Positions 27,407-35,766 are shown, numbered from the stretch's first letter. The stretch is 53,176 bases of DNA from SHLQ01 sp964441145 (GCA_964441145.1 CAYTUB010000007.1:1-53176), one strand, 5' to 3'. Numbers and translations: made by a program. Notes: a model not told the origin generated them from the letters alone.

Positions 27407-29008
27407 TCAGCCGCCGGTGGGTGTGCATGTAACACCCTCCGGTGGCCTACCGCGAACGATGGTAGGGGATGCCTCTACAGAAGTCGTTGGGGCATTTGGC
27501 CTTGCTGTGGTAGCGCTTTCCGAGGTTGAGGCTACGTCAGAGGGTGCATCTACCACAATTGTAGTGACGGACGACTCAGCGGAACCTTGAGCATTTGTTT
27601 CATCACTCTCCGGAGCGTCCTCGGGTCCTGGTGGCATCGAGGTCGTGGTCGTCGCCGCAGTTTGCTGTTGGGAGAACTGCCGCAGAGCCCGATTTACCCC
27701 TTGCTCGAGGTCGCTTTGCGGGCGGGGGAATTGACGTATCCCGGAGAAGTCCGCACCCACGTCTAGGCGAACGCCAACCTCGGCAGCTACTTCGAGCGCG
27801 GGGACGGAGTCCAGGTAGCGAGCTAAGAGAAGCGCCTCATCTCTCGAGTCAGGCCCAAAGACGACCCGGGTAGCGCTGTCATGTACCCGCTCCCCTCGTG
27901 CGGCCATAAATCCACGCTCGGCGAGTTCTTCGACATGGCGACCCTCGGTCGTGTCGACCACCACGGTGACCTCGGCCGGGCGAACACTTCCGGCAACACC
28001 TTGAAACAACGCCAGGGAATCGATGGATGCATCCTCGACCAGCGCCTCGCCCTGGTAGACGCCTGATTCGGAGAACAATGCGGCGACGGGAAGCGTCGAA
28101 ACAACAAGGTCCTCGGTGTTGTAGTCAGCAAAAGCTGATGCGAGGTCAAGCATGTCGCCCGGTGTCAGGTTTTCATCGAGTTGCACCGCCTGGGAGCCTG
28201 CATCGATGAACTCGCCAATGCGCGAAATATCTGACCGGGCAACGGAGAGCACTTGCTCTAACGCGAGAACCATGAACTCCTGTTGACGTTCGATGCGGGC
28301 CAAATCGGGAGCGACAGCAACGAGGGGTACCCACTCGCCATCGATCCTCTCCTCGATCGACCTCGCGCGTACGTAGGCGAGCGATTCACTGCCATCGAGC
28401 GCCCAACACCCCGCGTCGAGCGCAAGACCCGAACCCCGGTCGCGAGTCGGGTAAGGAAAGTTGACCGATACACCACCGACGATCTCGACAACCTGGGCGA
28501 AGCTAGCGAAATCTGCGACCACGAAATGGTTGATGGGAATCGAGAAATTCGAGTCGATTGTCGATATGAGCGAATCTAAGCCGCCGACCGCCTGGGTGGC
28601 GTTGATCCGAGCCGTCGTTCCCCCCGGCACCTCGACGATGAGGTCGCGCGGCAAGGAGATCACCGCTGCCTCGCCGGTCGCCGGGTCGAGTCGAAGGATG
28701 AGGATGGTGTCGGGCCTGACAACGCCGCGTGCCTCGTCTTCGACATTACGACCTTGACGGACCGGATCATCAGGATCGAGCCCCTCGGAACTATCGACTC
28801 CGACAAGCAGCAGGTTCACCGGGTCACCGGGCGCCCCTTCCTGAGCAAGGATGCCCGCACCCACGCGGATACGTGGAAGGTCTGCGAGAACTGTGCGCGC
28901 CTCCCAAAAGAAGCGCGCACCAACGAACAAGGCAACAGAAATCAGCAGGCCGCAAAGGATGAGAAGCCGTTGAGGCCAGGTTCGGCGACCTCTAGCGGAA
29001 GCGTTCAT
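27407..29008 (-). CDS. LCP (LytR-CpsA-Psr) family glycan ligase with C-terminal LytR_C domain
   Basis: 533 residues from ATG 29008. Short cytoplasmic N-terminus, membrane segment (LLILCGLLISVALFVGARFF, ~15-34), then the LCP catalytic domain: VNLLLVGVDSSEG, RPDTILILRLDPATGEAAVI, SLPRDLIVEVPG with the conserved Arg, and the SLAYVRARS segment. A smaller domain with VVVDTTEGRHVEELAERGF and a repeat-poor Thr/Ser/Pro-rich tail follow. LCP enzymes attach undecaprenyl-linked polymers to peptidoglycan outside the cell. Its operon with Ugd, UXS and three GT4 genes suggests it attaches that polymer. Lies 19 bp after the birA stop. Confidence 0.9.
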   Translation of the reverse strand: MNASARGRRTWPQRLLILCGLLISVALFVGARFFWEARTVLADLPRIRVGAGILAQEGAPGDPVNLLLVGVDSSEGLDPDDPVRQGRNVEDEARGVVRPDTILILRLDPATGEAAVISLPRDLIVEVPGGTTARINATQAVGGLDSLISTIDSNFSIPINHFVVADFASFAQVVEIVGGVSVNFPYPTRDRGSGLALDAGCWALDGSESLAYVRARSIEERIDGEWVPLVAVAPDLARIERQQEFMVLALEQVLSVARSDISRIGEFIDAGSQAVQLDENLTPGDMLDLASAFADYNTEDLVVSTLPVAALFSESGVYQGEALVEDASIDSLALFQGVAGSVRPAEVTVVVDTTEGRHVEELAERGFMAARGERVHDSATRVVFGPDSRDEALLLARYLDSVPALEVAAEVGVRLDVGADFSGIRQFPRPQSDLEQGVNRALRQFSQQQTAATTTTSMPPGPEDAPESDETNAQGSAESSVTTIVVDAPSDVASTSESATTARPNAPTTSVEASPTIVRGRPPEGVTCTPTGG

Positions 29009-29027
29009 TACTCACCCACGCTAGTGC

Positions 29028-29843
29028 TCAGCGATCGATCTCCGAGACGCGGTCTGCGTCTCGGAGATGAACAACATCGCCGGCAAGAAAGCTCTGCTCG
29101 TTGTCGCCCACCTGAAGCACGAGCGCGCCCGTCGGATCGAGCCGGAGCGCAACTCCAACGACGGGACCTTCGCGTTGTTCGACTCGCACTCGACGACCGA
29201 TCGTTGTGCAGCTCGCTACATAACGCTGATGTAGCGCCGAGACACCGAGCTGTTGCAACAGATTCAGCTCCTCGTCGAAGCATCGAACGAGCTCTTTGGC
29301 GAGCGCTTCGCGGTCGACCGGTTCACCCGTAAGCGACTCCAACGCAACAGCCCCACCAAGGTCTTCGGGAGCTGCGGCAATATCGGCTGCTGTCGGCCAG
29401 GACACGTTCAACCCAATACCAACAATGACGCCGTGGACTCCGTCGGCGTCGGAGACAGCCTCGGCGAGAATTCCGGCCAGCTTCTTGGTCTCGCCCGTGG
29501 AGGATTCGACAATCACATCGTTTGGCCACTTGAGCGTTGGAACGACCGGAGAGGTGTTGCCGATCGCTGCAACAACCGCGGTCGCCAAGGCGGAGTTGAC
29601 GCCATGGGCTGTCTCGGCGTTGGTCCAGGGCACGAAGAACGACACCATGATTCCGCCAGCCGGGCGCATCACCCACGATCGCCCACGGCGGCCGCGCCCC
29701 GCGGTCTGCTCGTCGGTGAACAGGACTCTCGGGTCCGTGAGATCGTCGTGCACCTCCTGGGCGAGGTCGGCGTTCGTCGACCCCGTCTGTTCGACCCAAT
29801 CAATCGACTGAAACCGCCCAGCGGCGAAGTGGTTCACGTTCAC
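29028..29843 (-). CDS. birA: Biotin--[acetyl-CoA-carboxylase] ligase, monofunctional
   Basis: 271 residues from GTG 29843 (a second GTG two codons later is equally possible). Activates biotin as biotinyl-AMP and attaches it to the carrier lysine. Motifs are WVEQTGSTNADLAQEV, DEQTAGRGRRGRSWVMRPAG (biotin-binding GRGRRGRxW) and LKWPNDVIVESSTGETKKLAGIL. No N-terminal DNA-binding domain, so it is not a repressor. It is divergent from the biotin carboxylase/BCCP gene whose product it should biotinylate; the two coding starts are about 70 bp apart. A perfect 13-bp inverted repeat lies in its last codons. Confidence 0.93.
   Translation of the reverse strand: MNVNHFAAGRFQSIDWVEQTGSTNADLAQEVHDDLTDPRVLFTDEQTAGRGRRGRSWVMRPAGGIMVSFFVPWTNAETAHGVNSALATAVVAAIGNTSPVVPTLKWPNDVIVESSTGETKKLAGILAEAVSDADGVHGVIVGIGLNVSWPTAADIAAAPEDLGGAVALESLTGEPVDREALAKELVRCFDEELNLLQQLGVSALHQRYVASCTTIGRRVRVEQREGPVVGVALRLDPTGALVLQVGDNEQSFLAGDVVHLRDADRVSEIDR
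29038..29068 (-). repeat. Perfect 13-bp inverted repeat in the birA 3' end
   Basis: ATCTCCGAGACGC at 29038-29050 and GCGTCTCGGAGAT at 29056-29068 are exact reverse complements around a 5-nt loop. It covers codons for the last residues of BirA (HLRDADRVSEIDR) and ends about 30 bp before the LCP start at 29008. There is no T-run after it, so it is not a simple terminator. It would form a very stable RNA hairpin between birA and lcp and may limit read-through or protect the mRNA end. Confidence 0.75.
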
Positions 29844-29892
29844 CCAAACAGACTGTCACCAGGTTCACACAGAGCCAACTTTCCCCATCTCT

Positions 29893-29898
29893 ATAACA
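29893..29898 (+). promoter_or_regulatory. Probable -10 element for the biotin carboxylase gene
   Basis: TATAAC in the birA/accA divergent gap, 11 to 23 bp upstream of the candidate ATG codons at 29910 and 29916. A start of transcription about 7 nt downstream would give a leaderless or nearly leaderless message, common in actinobacteria. No good -35 is visible at the ideal spacing. Confidence 0.35.
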
Positions 29899-29915
29899 TG
29901 GACTACTACATGGGG

Positions 29916-31667
29916 ATGTTTAGTAGCGTTTTGATAGCAAACCGGGGCGAAATCGCCGTTCGGGTGATCCGAGCATGCAAGGAACTCGGTGTCTCAACCA
30001 TCGCCGTGTACTCCGAACTCGATCGAGACGCTCTCCATGTTCGGCTCGCCGACCAGGCCTACGCGCTAGGTGGCCAAACCGCGGCCGAGTCGTACCTCAA
30101 CACGGATCGGATGATCGAGGTCATCCAGGAGAGTGGCGCCGAGGCAGTGCACCCTGGTTATGGCTTCTTCTCCGAGAACGCCGATTTCGCTCGTGCGATT
30201 TCGGACCTGGGCGTCGCTTTCATCGGACCTCCGCCAGCGGCGATCGAGGTCATGGGGGACAAGATTTCTGCCCGCCAAGCCGCCGAAAAAGTCGGTGTCT
30301 TTGGGGTACCGGGGACCACAGATTTGATCACCGACCCACAACAGGTGCTCGATTTTGGTGCCGAGCACGGCTGGCCGGTCGCAATCAAGGCCGCCTATGG
30401 CGGCGGTGGTCGCGGCATGAAGGTGGTCGGGGGCGCAGACGAGGTCGAGGCTGCAATCGAATCAGCGCAGCGAGAAGCGCTCGCCTACTTCGGTCGCGAC
30501 GAGATCTACATGGAGCGCTATCTGTCGAATCCCCGTCACGTCGAGGTCCAAGTACTTGCCGACACGCACGGGAACACGATTTCTCTTGGAACCCGTGATT
30601 GCTCGTCTCAACGTCGCCATCAAAAGCTGATCGAGGAGGCCCCGGCATTCGGTATCGACCAGAAGACCCTCGACGACATGTGCCAGGCCGCAATCGACGT
30701 GGCGGTTGGATGTGACTACACCAATGCCGGAACGGTCGAATTCCTCTTCGAAGACGGCGCCTTCTATTACCTCGAAATGAACACTCGTCTCCAAGTAGAG
30801 CACCCGGTGACCGAACTTGTCACCGGCGTAGATCTCGTCGAGCAACAGCTGCGTGTCGCCGCTGGCGAACCGCTGACCATCAGCCAAGACGACGTCACCA
30901 TCACGGGGCACGCGATCGAGATTCGGATCAATGCCGAAGACCCGGCCGAGGGAGCGTTCCTCCCATCGCCTGGACCCGTCACCACCCTGACTCCGCCCGA
31001 CGGATTCGGCACCCGCTTCGACACGGGATATGAATCTGGCGATGAGATAAGCCAGTTCTACGACAACCTCGTCGGCAAGCTCATCGTCTGGGGCAAAGAC
31101 CGCGACACGGCAATTAGACGTGCACTACGTGCGCTCGACGAACTGCAGATCGAGGGCGTTTCCACCACGATTCCGGCCGACAAAGTGATCCTCGAATCAG
31201 CGGAGTTTCAGAACAACACCCACTCGACCAATTGGGTCGAGAACGGACTCAACCTCACCGGTGTCGTATCGGTCGCTGGCGCGCCAACATCGGAAACCGA
31301 GGAACCCCTGGCCAAGAAGAACGTCCCTGTCGAGGTAAACGGTCGCAAGTACGACGTCACCTTGTGGGTTCCCGAAACCGTCGGCGCACCCGCGGCTCCG
31401 GCTCGGGCGCGGCGCGCTCCAGCCAGTTCCTCGGGGGGCTCCGCTGGAGGCGACGGCGCAATCGCAGCCCCGATGCAAGGAACCATTGTTGGTGTGCATG
31501 TCGAAGTTGGCGACACGGTGTCTGCTGGCGACGCTGTTGTGGTCCTGGAAGCCATGAAAATGGAGAACTCGATCAACGCCGACATCGATGGCACCGTCGC
31601 AGAGGTAGCGGTCGCGGTTGGCGACTCGGTTGGGTCCGGCGACCTCCTCGTCAAGATCGAGGCCTAG
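29916..31667 (+). CDS. accA: Acetyl/propionyl-CoA carboxylase alpha subunit (biotin carboxylase plus BCCP)
   Basis: 583 residues from ATG 29916 (MFSSVLIANRGEIAVRVIRA); ATGs at 29910 and 29898 lie in frame just upstream and cannot be excluded, but biotin carboxylases normally start at this point. ATP-dependent carboxylation of biotin: GYGFFSENADFA, AAYGGGGRGMKVV (ATP-grasp loop), YLEMNTRLQVEHPVTELVTG (catalytic Arg/Glu region), a biotin carboxylase C-domain, a linker rich in Ala/Ser/Gly, and a C-terminal biotinyl domain with EAMKM at 545-549 (Lys548 is the biotinylation site). It is AccA3-like and needs an AccD-type carboxyltransferase, which is not in this window. Confidence 0.95.
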   Translation: MFSSVLIANRGEIAVRVIRACKELGVSTIAVYSELDRDALHVRLADQAYALGGQTAAESYLNTDRMIEVIQESGAEAVHPGYGFFSENADFARAISDLGVAFIGPPPAAIEVMGDKISARQAAEKVGVFGVPGTTDLITDPQQVLDFGAEHGWPVAIKAAYGGGGRGMKVVGGADEVEAAIESAQREALAYFGRDEIYMERYLSNPRHVEVQVLADTHGNTISLGTRDCSSQRRHQKLIEEAPAFGIDQKTLDDMCQAAIDVAVGCDYTNAGTVEFLFEDGAFYYLEMNTRLQVEHPVTELVTGVDLVEQQLRVAAGEPLTISQDDVTITGHAIEIRINAEDPAEGAFLPSPGPVTTLTPPDGFGTRFDTGYESGDEISQFYDNLVGKLIVWGKDRDTAIRRALRALDELQIEGVSTTIPADKVILESAEFQNNTHSTNWVENGLNLTGVVSVAGAPTSETEEPLAKKNVPVEVNGRKYDVTLWVPETVGAPAAPARARRAPASSSGGSAGGDGAIAAPMQGTIVGVHVEVGDTVSAGDAVVVLEAMKMENSINADIDGTVAEVAVAVGDSVGSGDLLVKIEA

Positions 31668-31692
31668 CGAGCAACGGCGTTATTGCGCCCCG

Positions 31693-33051
31693 CTATTCGG
31701 CGGCTTCGGCAAGACTCTCGCTGAGCGTCGGGTGTACAAAGAGGGTCTCCGCGAGGTCGCGTACCGTCAGCTGGTTCTGTACGCACAGAGCAATGATTGA
31801 AATCAGTTCGGCAGCGTGGCGTCCAACGATCGATCCGCCGAGCACAACACCGGTGGCAGGGTCCGAGATCAACTTGACGAAGCCTCTTGGGTCATCGTTG
31901 ATCAGCGCTTTGGCCGATGCCGAGAACGGCACCTTGGTAACACGAACCTTGCGGCCGTGGGCGAAGGCATCAGCTTGGGATACGCCGACGTCGGCGATCT
32001 CGGGTTCGGTGAAAATGGCCGACGCGGCCTTGGAGTAATTGATGTGTTTGTTTCGTTCGCCCACACCCATCACGTGCTCGGCGATCTTTCGACCCTGCAT
32101 TGTGGCCACCGACGACAGCGGGAGTTTTCCCGAAAGGTCCCCGGCTGCATAGATGTGGGGGACATTGGACTGCGCGTCTTCGTTGATGGGGATGTAGCCG
32201 CCATCGGAGGTAACTCCGGCCGCCTCCAACCCAAGCGAATCCGAATTGGGAATCGAGCCAATGGCGAGCAACGCATGTGTGCTCGCGACAACCCGGCCAT
32301 CGTTGCACTTGACGACCACTTCATCGCCGGAGCGATCGATGCTGGTGCTGCGTGCACCCTTCAACAGGTTCACGCCGCGGCGAAGGAAGTCTTGTTCGAG
32401 TTCGTAGGCAACCTCTGGGTCCTTGTCTGGCAAAACGTGTTGACGGCTCACGATCAAGGTGACCTCGGAACCAAGCGAGGCGAACATGTGCACGAACTCC
32501 ACGCCGGTCACGCCCGAGCCAACAACGGTCAGGTGCTCGGGAATTTCCGGTGGCGGATACGCGTGGCGGGTTGTGAGAATTCGTTCGCCGTCGGGTGTAC
32601 ACCACTCTGGGACTCGCGGCCGCGAACCCGTCGAAAGCAGTACCGCATCGGCATGCAGCTCTTCGGTGGTGCCATCGTTGAGCGAGACTTCGACGCAATG
32701 GGGTCCGGTTAATGAACCCGTTCCCTCAAGAATCCGAACATTCTGGCTCGACAGCAGGTCGTTGTTTGAGGCTTCGAGGTGGTCCATGATGCTCGCCAGG
32801 CGACCGGAAAGGTTCTCGGTATCGATGTGGGGCGTCACCGTCTCGAGGCCCATCCCCTCGCTGCGGCCAAGAAACGAAAGCGCTCCGCCGGTTGCGATCA
32901 TTGCCTTCGACGGGATGCAATCCCACAGGTGAGCGGCTCCACCGATGACATCGCGCTCAATGAGCGTTACCTCCGCACCAAACCTCGCTGCATAGGTTGC
33001 TGCGGCGACCCCTGCGGGGCCACCTCCGATAACCACAAACTGAAGTGCCAT
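31693..33051 (-). CDS. lpdA: LpdA-like NAD(P)H quinone reductase, not a disulfide reductase
   Basis: 452-residue flavoprotein of the pyridine nucleotide-disulfide oxidoreductase fold: FAD motif VIGGGPAGVAAATYAARFGA, NAD motif VVGSGVTGVEFVHMFASLG, YAAGDLSGKLPLSSVA, and C-terminal FVHPTLSESLAEA. The redox loop reads GGAAHLWDCIPSK: residue 40 is Ala where true disulfide reductases have the first Cys, and only Cys45 remains. Mycobacterial LpdA (Rv3303c), which reduces quinones rather than disulfides, has the same change, so loss of the Cys pair here is a family trait and not a mutation. Substrate is probably a quinone. Confidence 0.88.
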   Translation of the reverse strand: MALQFVVIGGGPAGVAAATYAARFGAEVTLIERDVIGGAAHLWDCIPSKAMIATGGALSFLGRSEGMGLETVTPHIDTENLSGRLASIMDHLEASNNDLLSSQNVRILEGTGSLTGPHCVEVSLNDGTTEELHADAVLLSTGSRPRVPEWCTPDGERILTTRHAYPPPEIPEHLTVVGSGVTGVEFVHMFASLGSEVTLIVSRQHVLPDKDPEVAYELEQDFLRRGVNLLKGARSTSIDRSGDEVVVKCNDGRVVASTHALLAIGSIPNSDSLGLEAAGVTSDGGYIPINEDAQSNVPHIYAAGDLSGKLPLSSVATMQGRKIAEHVMGVGERNKHINYSKAASAIFTEPEIADVGVSQADAFAHGRKVRVTKVPFSASAKALINDDPRGFVKLISDPATGVVLGGSIVGRHAAELISIIALCVQNQLTVRDLAETLFVHPTLSESLAEAAE

Positions 33052-33116
33052 AGATCGCCAACACTATCTCTCTGGCTTCGACCATCTGCGGTTCTCAGCG
33101 ACTACTATGCGTTGCG

Positions 33117-33704
33117 GTGAATTCGTTGACTGGACCACTGTTGGTCGCACTCGGGGTACTCGTCGTCGCTGGTGCGGCGAAGGTACGCGCTCCGTCCCCA
33201 ACTGCGACGGCCCTCGACGCATTGCACATCCCCAAGCCGCTGGTTGCCGCCAGGGTCATGGGCGTGGCTGAGGTTGCCCTCGGCATTGCCGCAGCTGTAT
33301 TCGGTTCGCCGTGGCTTTTCGCCGCGGTGACCGCGTTATACGCCGGGTTCGCCCTCTTTATTTTGTGGGCGTTGAGCGGCAATCAAAGCGATATCTCCTG
33401 TGGTTGCTTTGGCCATGAGGACACTCCACCTACGGCAGGGCACGCCGCGTTCAATGCAGCCGCAGCTGCGATTGCGGGATTGGCTATAGCCAATCCCGTG
33501 TCGATCCTCGACTTTGACGGCACGATCGCCGAAGCGATACTCGCTTCGGTCTTGATCGTTCTTGCCATCGTGGTCTCGATCGCTGCGCTCACCGCTGTGC
33601 CTCGCAATCTTGCTCTCGTCCGAGGGACCGCTCCGGCAGCAACGCCGGAGTTCGCACTGAGAACACCCCCAACCACCACTCGCTCGAAACGAGGTATGAC
33701 GTGA
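33117..33704 (+). CDS. MauE/DoxX-like membrane protein
   Basis: 195 residues from GTG 33117, with four membrane segments (e.g. LLVALGVLVVAGAAKV, ARVMGVAEVALGIAAAVFG, LFAAVTALYAGFALFILWAL, EAILASVLIVLAIVVSIAAL). The loop SDISCGCFGHEDTPPT contains the CxCFG motif seen in MauE-type proteins, which help form disulfides in the methylamine dehydrogenase light chain. The last codons overlap the start of the next gene by 4 bases (GTGA, 33701-33704). Its place before a Cys-rich exported protein and a thioredoxin-like protein supports a maturation role; that role is inferred. Confidence 0.78.
   Translation: MNSLTGPLLVALGVLVVAGAAKVRAPSPTATALDALHIPKPLVAARVMGVAEVALGIAAAVFGSPWLFAAVTALYAGFALFILWALSGNQSDISCGCFGHEDTPPTAGHAAFNAAAAAIAGLAIANPVSILDFDGTIAEAILASVLIVLAIVVSIAALTAVPRNLALVRGTAPAATPEFALRTPPTTTRSKRGMT
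33475..33498. repeat. Perfect 24-bp palindrome inside the mauE-like gene
   Basis: CGGGATTGGCTA followed directly by TAGCCAATCCCG, with no spacer. It encodes part of a hydrophobic segment (AGLAIANPV). A perfect 24-bp dyad is unlikely in random sequence of this length; it could be a protein-binding site or a by-product of coding constraint. Confidence 0.7.
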
Positions 33705-35041
33705 GTATTCGTCTCGTCGATCGCGCCGGATCCGCAATCGCGAACCGCACATCACGACGCAGCTTCATCACCAAGACCACGCTCGTCGGCAGTGCCATTG
33801 CGACCGTGCCTGTCGCCTACACATTGCGACCAGGAACGGCATACGCAGCCATTTGTCGATGCAACAACCAAGACTGTGATTGCGGCTCGACATGTTGTGA
33901 TGGGTACACCGAGTTCTGTTGCACGCTCACCGGCGAGAACACGTGCCCAACAGACACCATCCCGGCCGGCTGGTGGAAGGTTGACGGCTCCTCGTTTTGC
34001 ACCGCTAGCGGCGTTGCTGGTCCTCGCTACTACCTCGATTGCAATGCAATCCCTGCTGGCCCATGTGGAGCTGGTGGTGTTACCCGTCTGACTAACCAGT
34101 GCGATTGCAGCTGTGCCGAAGGCAGCTGCGGAAATCGCAAGGCCTGCTGCACGGCCTTTCGTTACGGACAGTGCAACCAGTCGATTTCGTGCCTCGGCCC
34201 GATCGTGTGCCGTGTGGTCACCTGCACCCCACCGTGGCGCTTTGACCCGACGTGCACGACGGCCACCGCCACCGACAACAACACTCGATTCCATCACCGC
34301 CCATGCCTCGATCGCCCGACTCCAACGCGGGGAACGCTCCCTGCCACCTTCCGTGATGGCGAATGGACCTTGGCCTACTCCCTCCCCAACACGGGAACTC
34401 CAGAGACCGTCAGCTTCACTTTCGGCCAAGCGGGCGACATCCCAATCATGGGCGATTGGAACGGCGATGGCACGTGGACCGTCGGGGTGGTTCGTAACGG
34501 ACGACGCTGGCTCTTGCGCAACGAGAACACCGCCGGGCCAGCGAACCTCGATTTCGAATTCGGTGAGCCTGGCGACATTCCTATCGCCGGGGATTGGAAC
34601 GGCGATGGCGTCTTTGGCATCGGCGTCCGGAAAGCCAACACCAACAAGTGGGAAGTGCGCCAGACTCCGAGCGCCGGGGCCCCCGATCGAGCGTTCGCAT
34701 TCGGCGGGAAGGGCGATATTCCTGTCACCGGCGATTGGAACGGCAATGGCCAAACCGGTGTCGGCGCAGTGCGCGACGATACCAAGGTGAGGGAATGGCG
34801 ACTACGTCACACCGTCACCGACGGGCCGCCGCAGCGTGAGCTCAAATTCGGCACCTCCAACCCCACCTACGTCGTCGGCGACTGGAACCAAGACGGGGTG
34901 TATCTTCCTGCGATCGTGCGTAAGAAGGGCCGTTGGCGCATGTCCAACGAAGACGATTCACGATTCCGGTTCGGCCGAGGCGGTGACATCTTCCTTACGT
35001 GGCAAGCGGGAAGTTGGACACCTGGGCAGCTGCCCTCATGA
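33701..35041 (+). CDS. Tat-exported Cys-rich protein (methylamine dehydrogenase light-chain-like) with GDWNGDG repeats
   Basis: 446 residues from GTG 33701. Residues 18-24 SRRSFIT match the twin-arginine consensus, and AYA at 47-49 is a good signal peptidase site. Residues 52-202 contain 24 Cys. The part FCCTLTGENTCPTDTIPAGW, then W92 and KVDGSSFC, then PRYYLDC lines up with the Paracoccus MADH light chain region ICDCSGG..NCPPGT..ASW..SC..SYLIAYRDC. SISCLGPIVC resembles its YHCTISPIVG end. The position of the second TTQ tryptophan (IIWC) appears to be KACC, so a TTQ cofactor is unlikely. Residues ~220-435 form four GDIPIxGDWNGDG repeats (GDWN at 251, 297, 344, 393; period 46-49), probably beta-propeller blades with possible calcium sites. 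Start and stop overlap both neighbours. Confidence 0.75.
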   Translation: MSIRLVDRAGSAIANRTSRRSFITKTTLVGSAIATVPVAYTLRPGTAYAAICRCNNQDCDCGSTCCDGYTEFCCTLTGENTCPTDTIPAGWWKVDGSSFCTASGVAGPRYYLDCNAIPAGPCGAGGVTRLTNQCDCSCAEGSCGNRKACCTAFRYGQCNQSISCLGPIVCRVVTCTPPWRFDPTCTTATATDNNTRFHHRPCLDRPTPTRGTLPATFRDGEWTLAYSLPNTGTPETVSFTFGQAGDIPIMGDWNGDGTWTVGVVRNGRRWLLRNENTAGPANLDFEFGEPGDIPIAGDWNGDGVFGIGVRKANTNKWEVRQTPSAGAPDRAFAFGGKGDIPVTGDWNGNGQTGVGAVRDDTKVREWRLRHTVTDGPPQRELKFGTSNPTYVVGDWNQDGVYLPAIVRKKGRWRMSNEDDSRFRFGRGGDIFLTWQAGSWTPGQLPS

Positions 35042-35766
35042 TCTACGTTGTCGGTGCTCTCACCGTTGTGGTGGTGATGCTTACGGTGTTGGTACTCGGG
35101 CTTCTCCGCAGCCACGGCGAGATGCTGCGGGCCTTCAACGAACTCGGGGTTTCCTTCGGCCACGACGGTGCTGACACCTCTGGGACATCAACGTTGCTTC
35201 CCGATCCCGAACGACGGGTTCCACACGCCTCCGAGCGAGTCATCGCCGGAACCGGCGACGGCACCGTCCACGACATTACGGGGACCACCCCACGAGGCGG
35301 AGGTCTCGTCGTTGGGCTGAACGGAAGACACGAACGAACCCTGCTGGCGTTTCTCACGAGCGGCTGCGCTACCTGCAAGAACTTCTGGGATGCGTTTCGA
35401 AACGATCCTGCCTTGCCGCGTTCGGTCGACCGTTTGGTCATCGTGACCCGCAGCAACGACGAGGAAAGCCCCGCGGCGCTCACGAACTTGGCACCGCAGC
35501 GACACGCGGTCGTGATGTCCTCGCAGGCGTGGGACGACTATGGGATTCCCGTGTCACCGTATTTTGTATTGGTCGACGGTTCGACCGCGTCGATCGAAGG
35601 CGAGGGGGCAGCATCTACGTGGTCCCAGGTCGGTTCGCTTCTCTCTCGAGCCGACGCCGATATTGAGGCCGAGAACGAACGCCGCATAGACGCTGACCTC
35701 GAGGCTGCCGGTATCAGCCCCGACGATCCAACCCTGTACCCCGGCCAAGGCAACCAGCGGCTATGA
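35038..35766 (+). CDS. Thioredoxin-fold protein, MauD-like
   Basis: 242 residues from ATG 35038, overlapping the preceding stop by ATGA. N-terminal membrane anchor (MIYVVGALTVVVVMLTVLVLGLL), then an extracytoplasmic thioredoxin fold with LAFLTSGCATCKNFW (redox motif CATC) and YGIPVSPYFVLVDG as the cis-Pro region. MauD, which is needed with MauE for methylamine dehydrogenase light-chain folding, has the same layout. It is therefore the likely disulfide donor or isomerase for the 24-Cys protein encoded just before it. Its C-terminus is acidic and helical (ADIEAENERRIDADLEAAG). Confidence 0.78.
   Translation: MIYVVGALTVVVVMLTVLVLGLLRSHGEMLRAFNELGVSFGHDGADTSGTSTLLPDPERRVPHASERVIAGTGDGTVHDITGTTPRGGGLVVGLNGRHERTLLAFLTSGCATCKNFWDAFRNDPALPRSVDRLVIVTRSNDEESPAALTNLAPQRHAVVMSSQAWDDYGIPVSPYFVLVDGSTASIEGEGAASTWSQVGSLLSRADADIEAENERRIDADLEAAGISPDDPTLYPGQGNQRL

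Noticed and set aside
29253..29915. Longer N-terminus for the biotin carboxylase
   Set aside because: It would run antisense through birA, and the extra sequence has no family similarity; the conserved start is MFSSVLIANRGEIA.
31693..33051. Degenerate lipoamide dehydrogenase
   Set aside because: Missing Cys matches the known LpdA quinone-reductase subgroup and the rest of the protein is intact.
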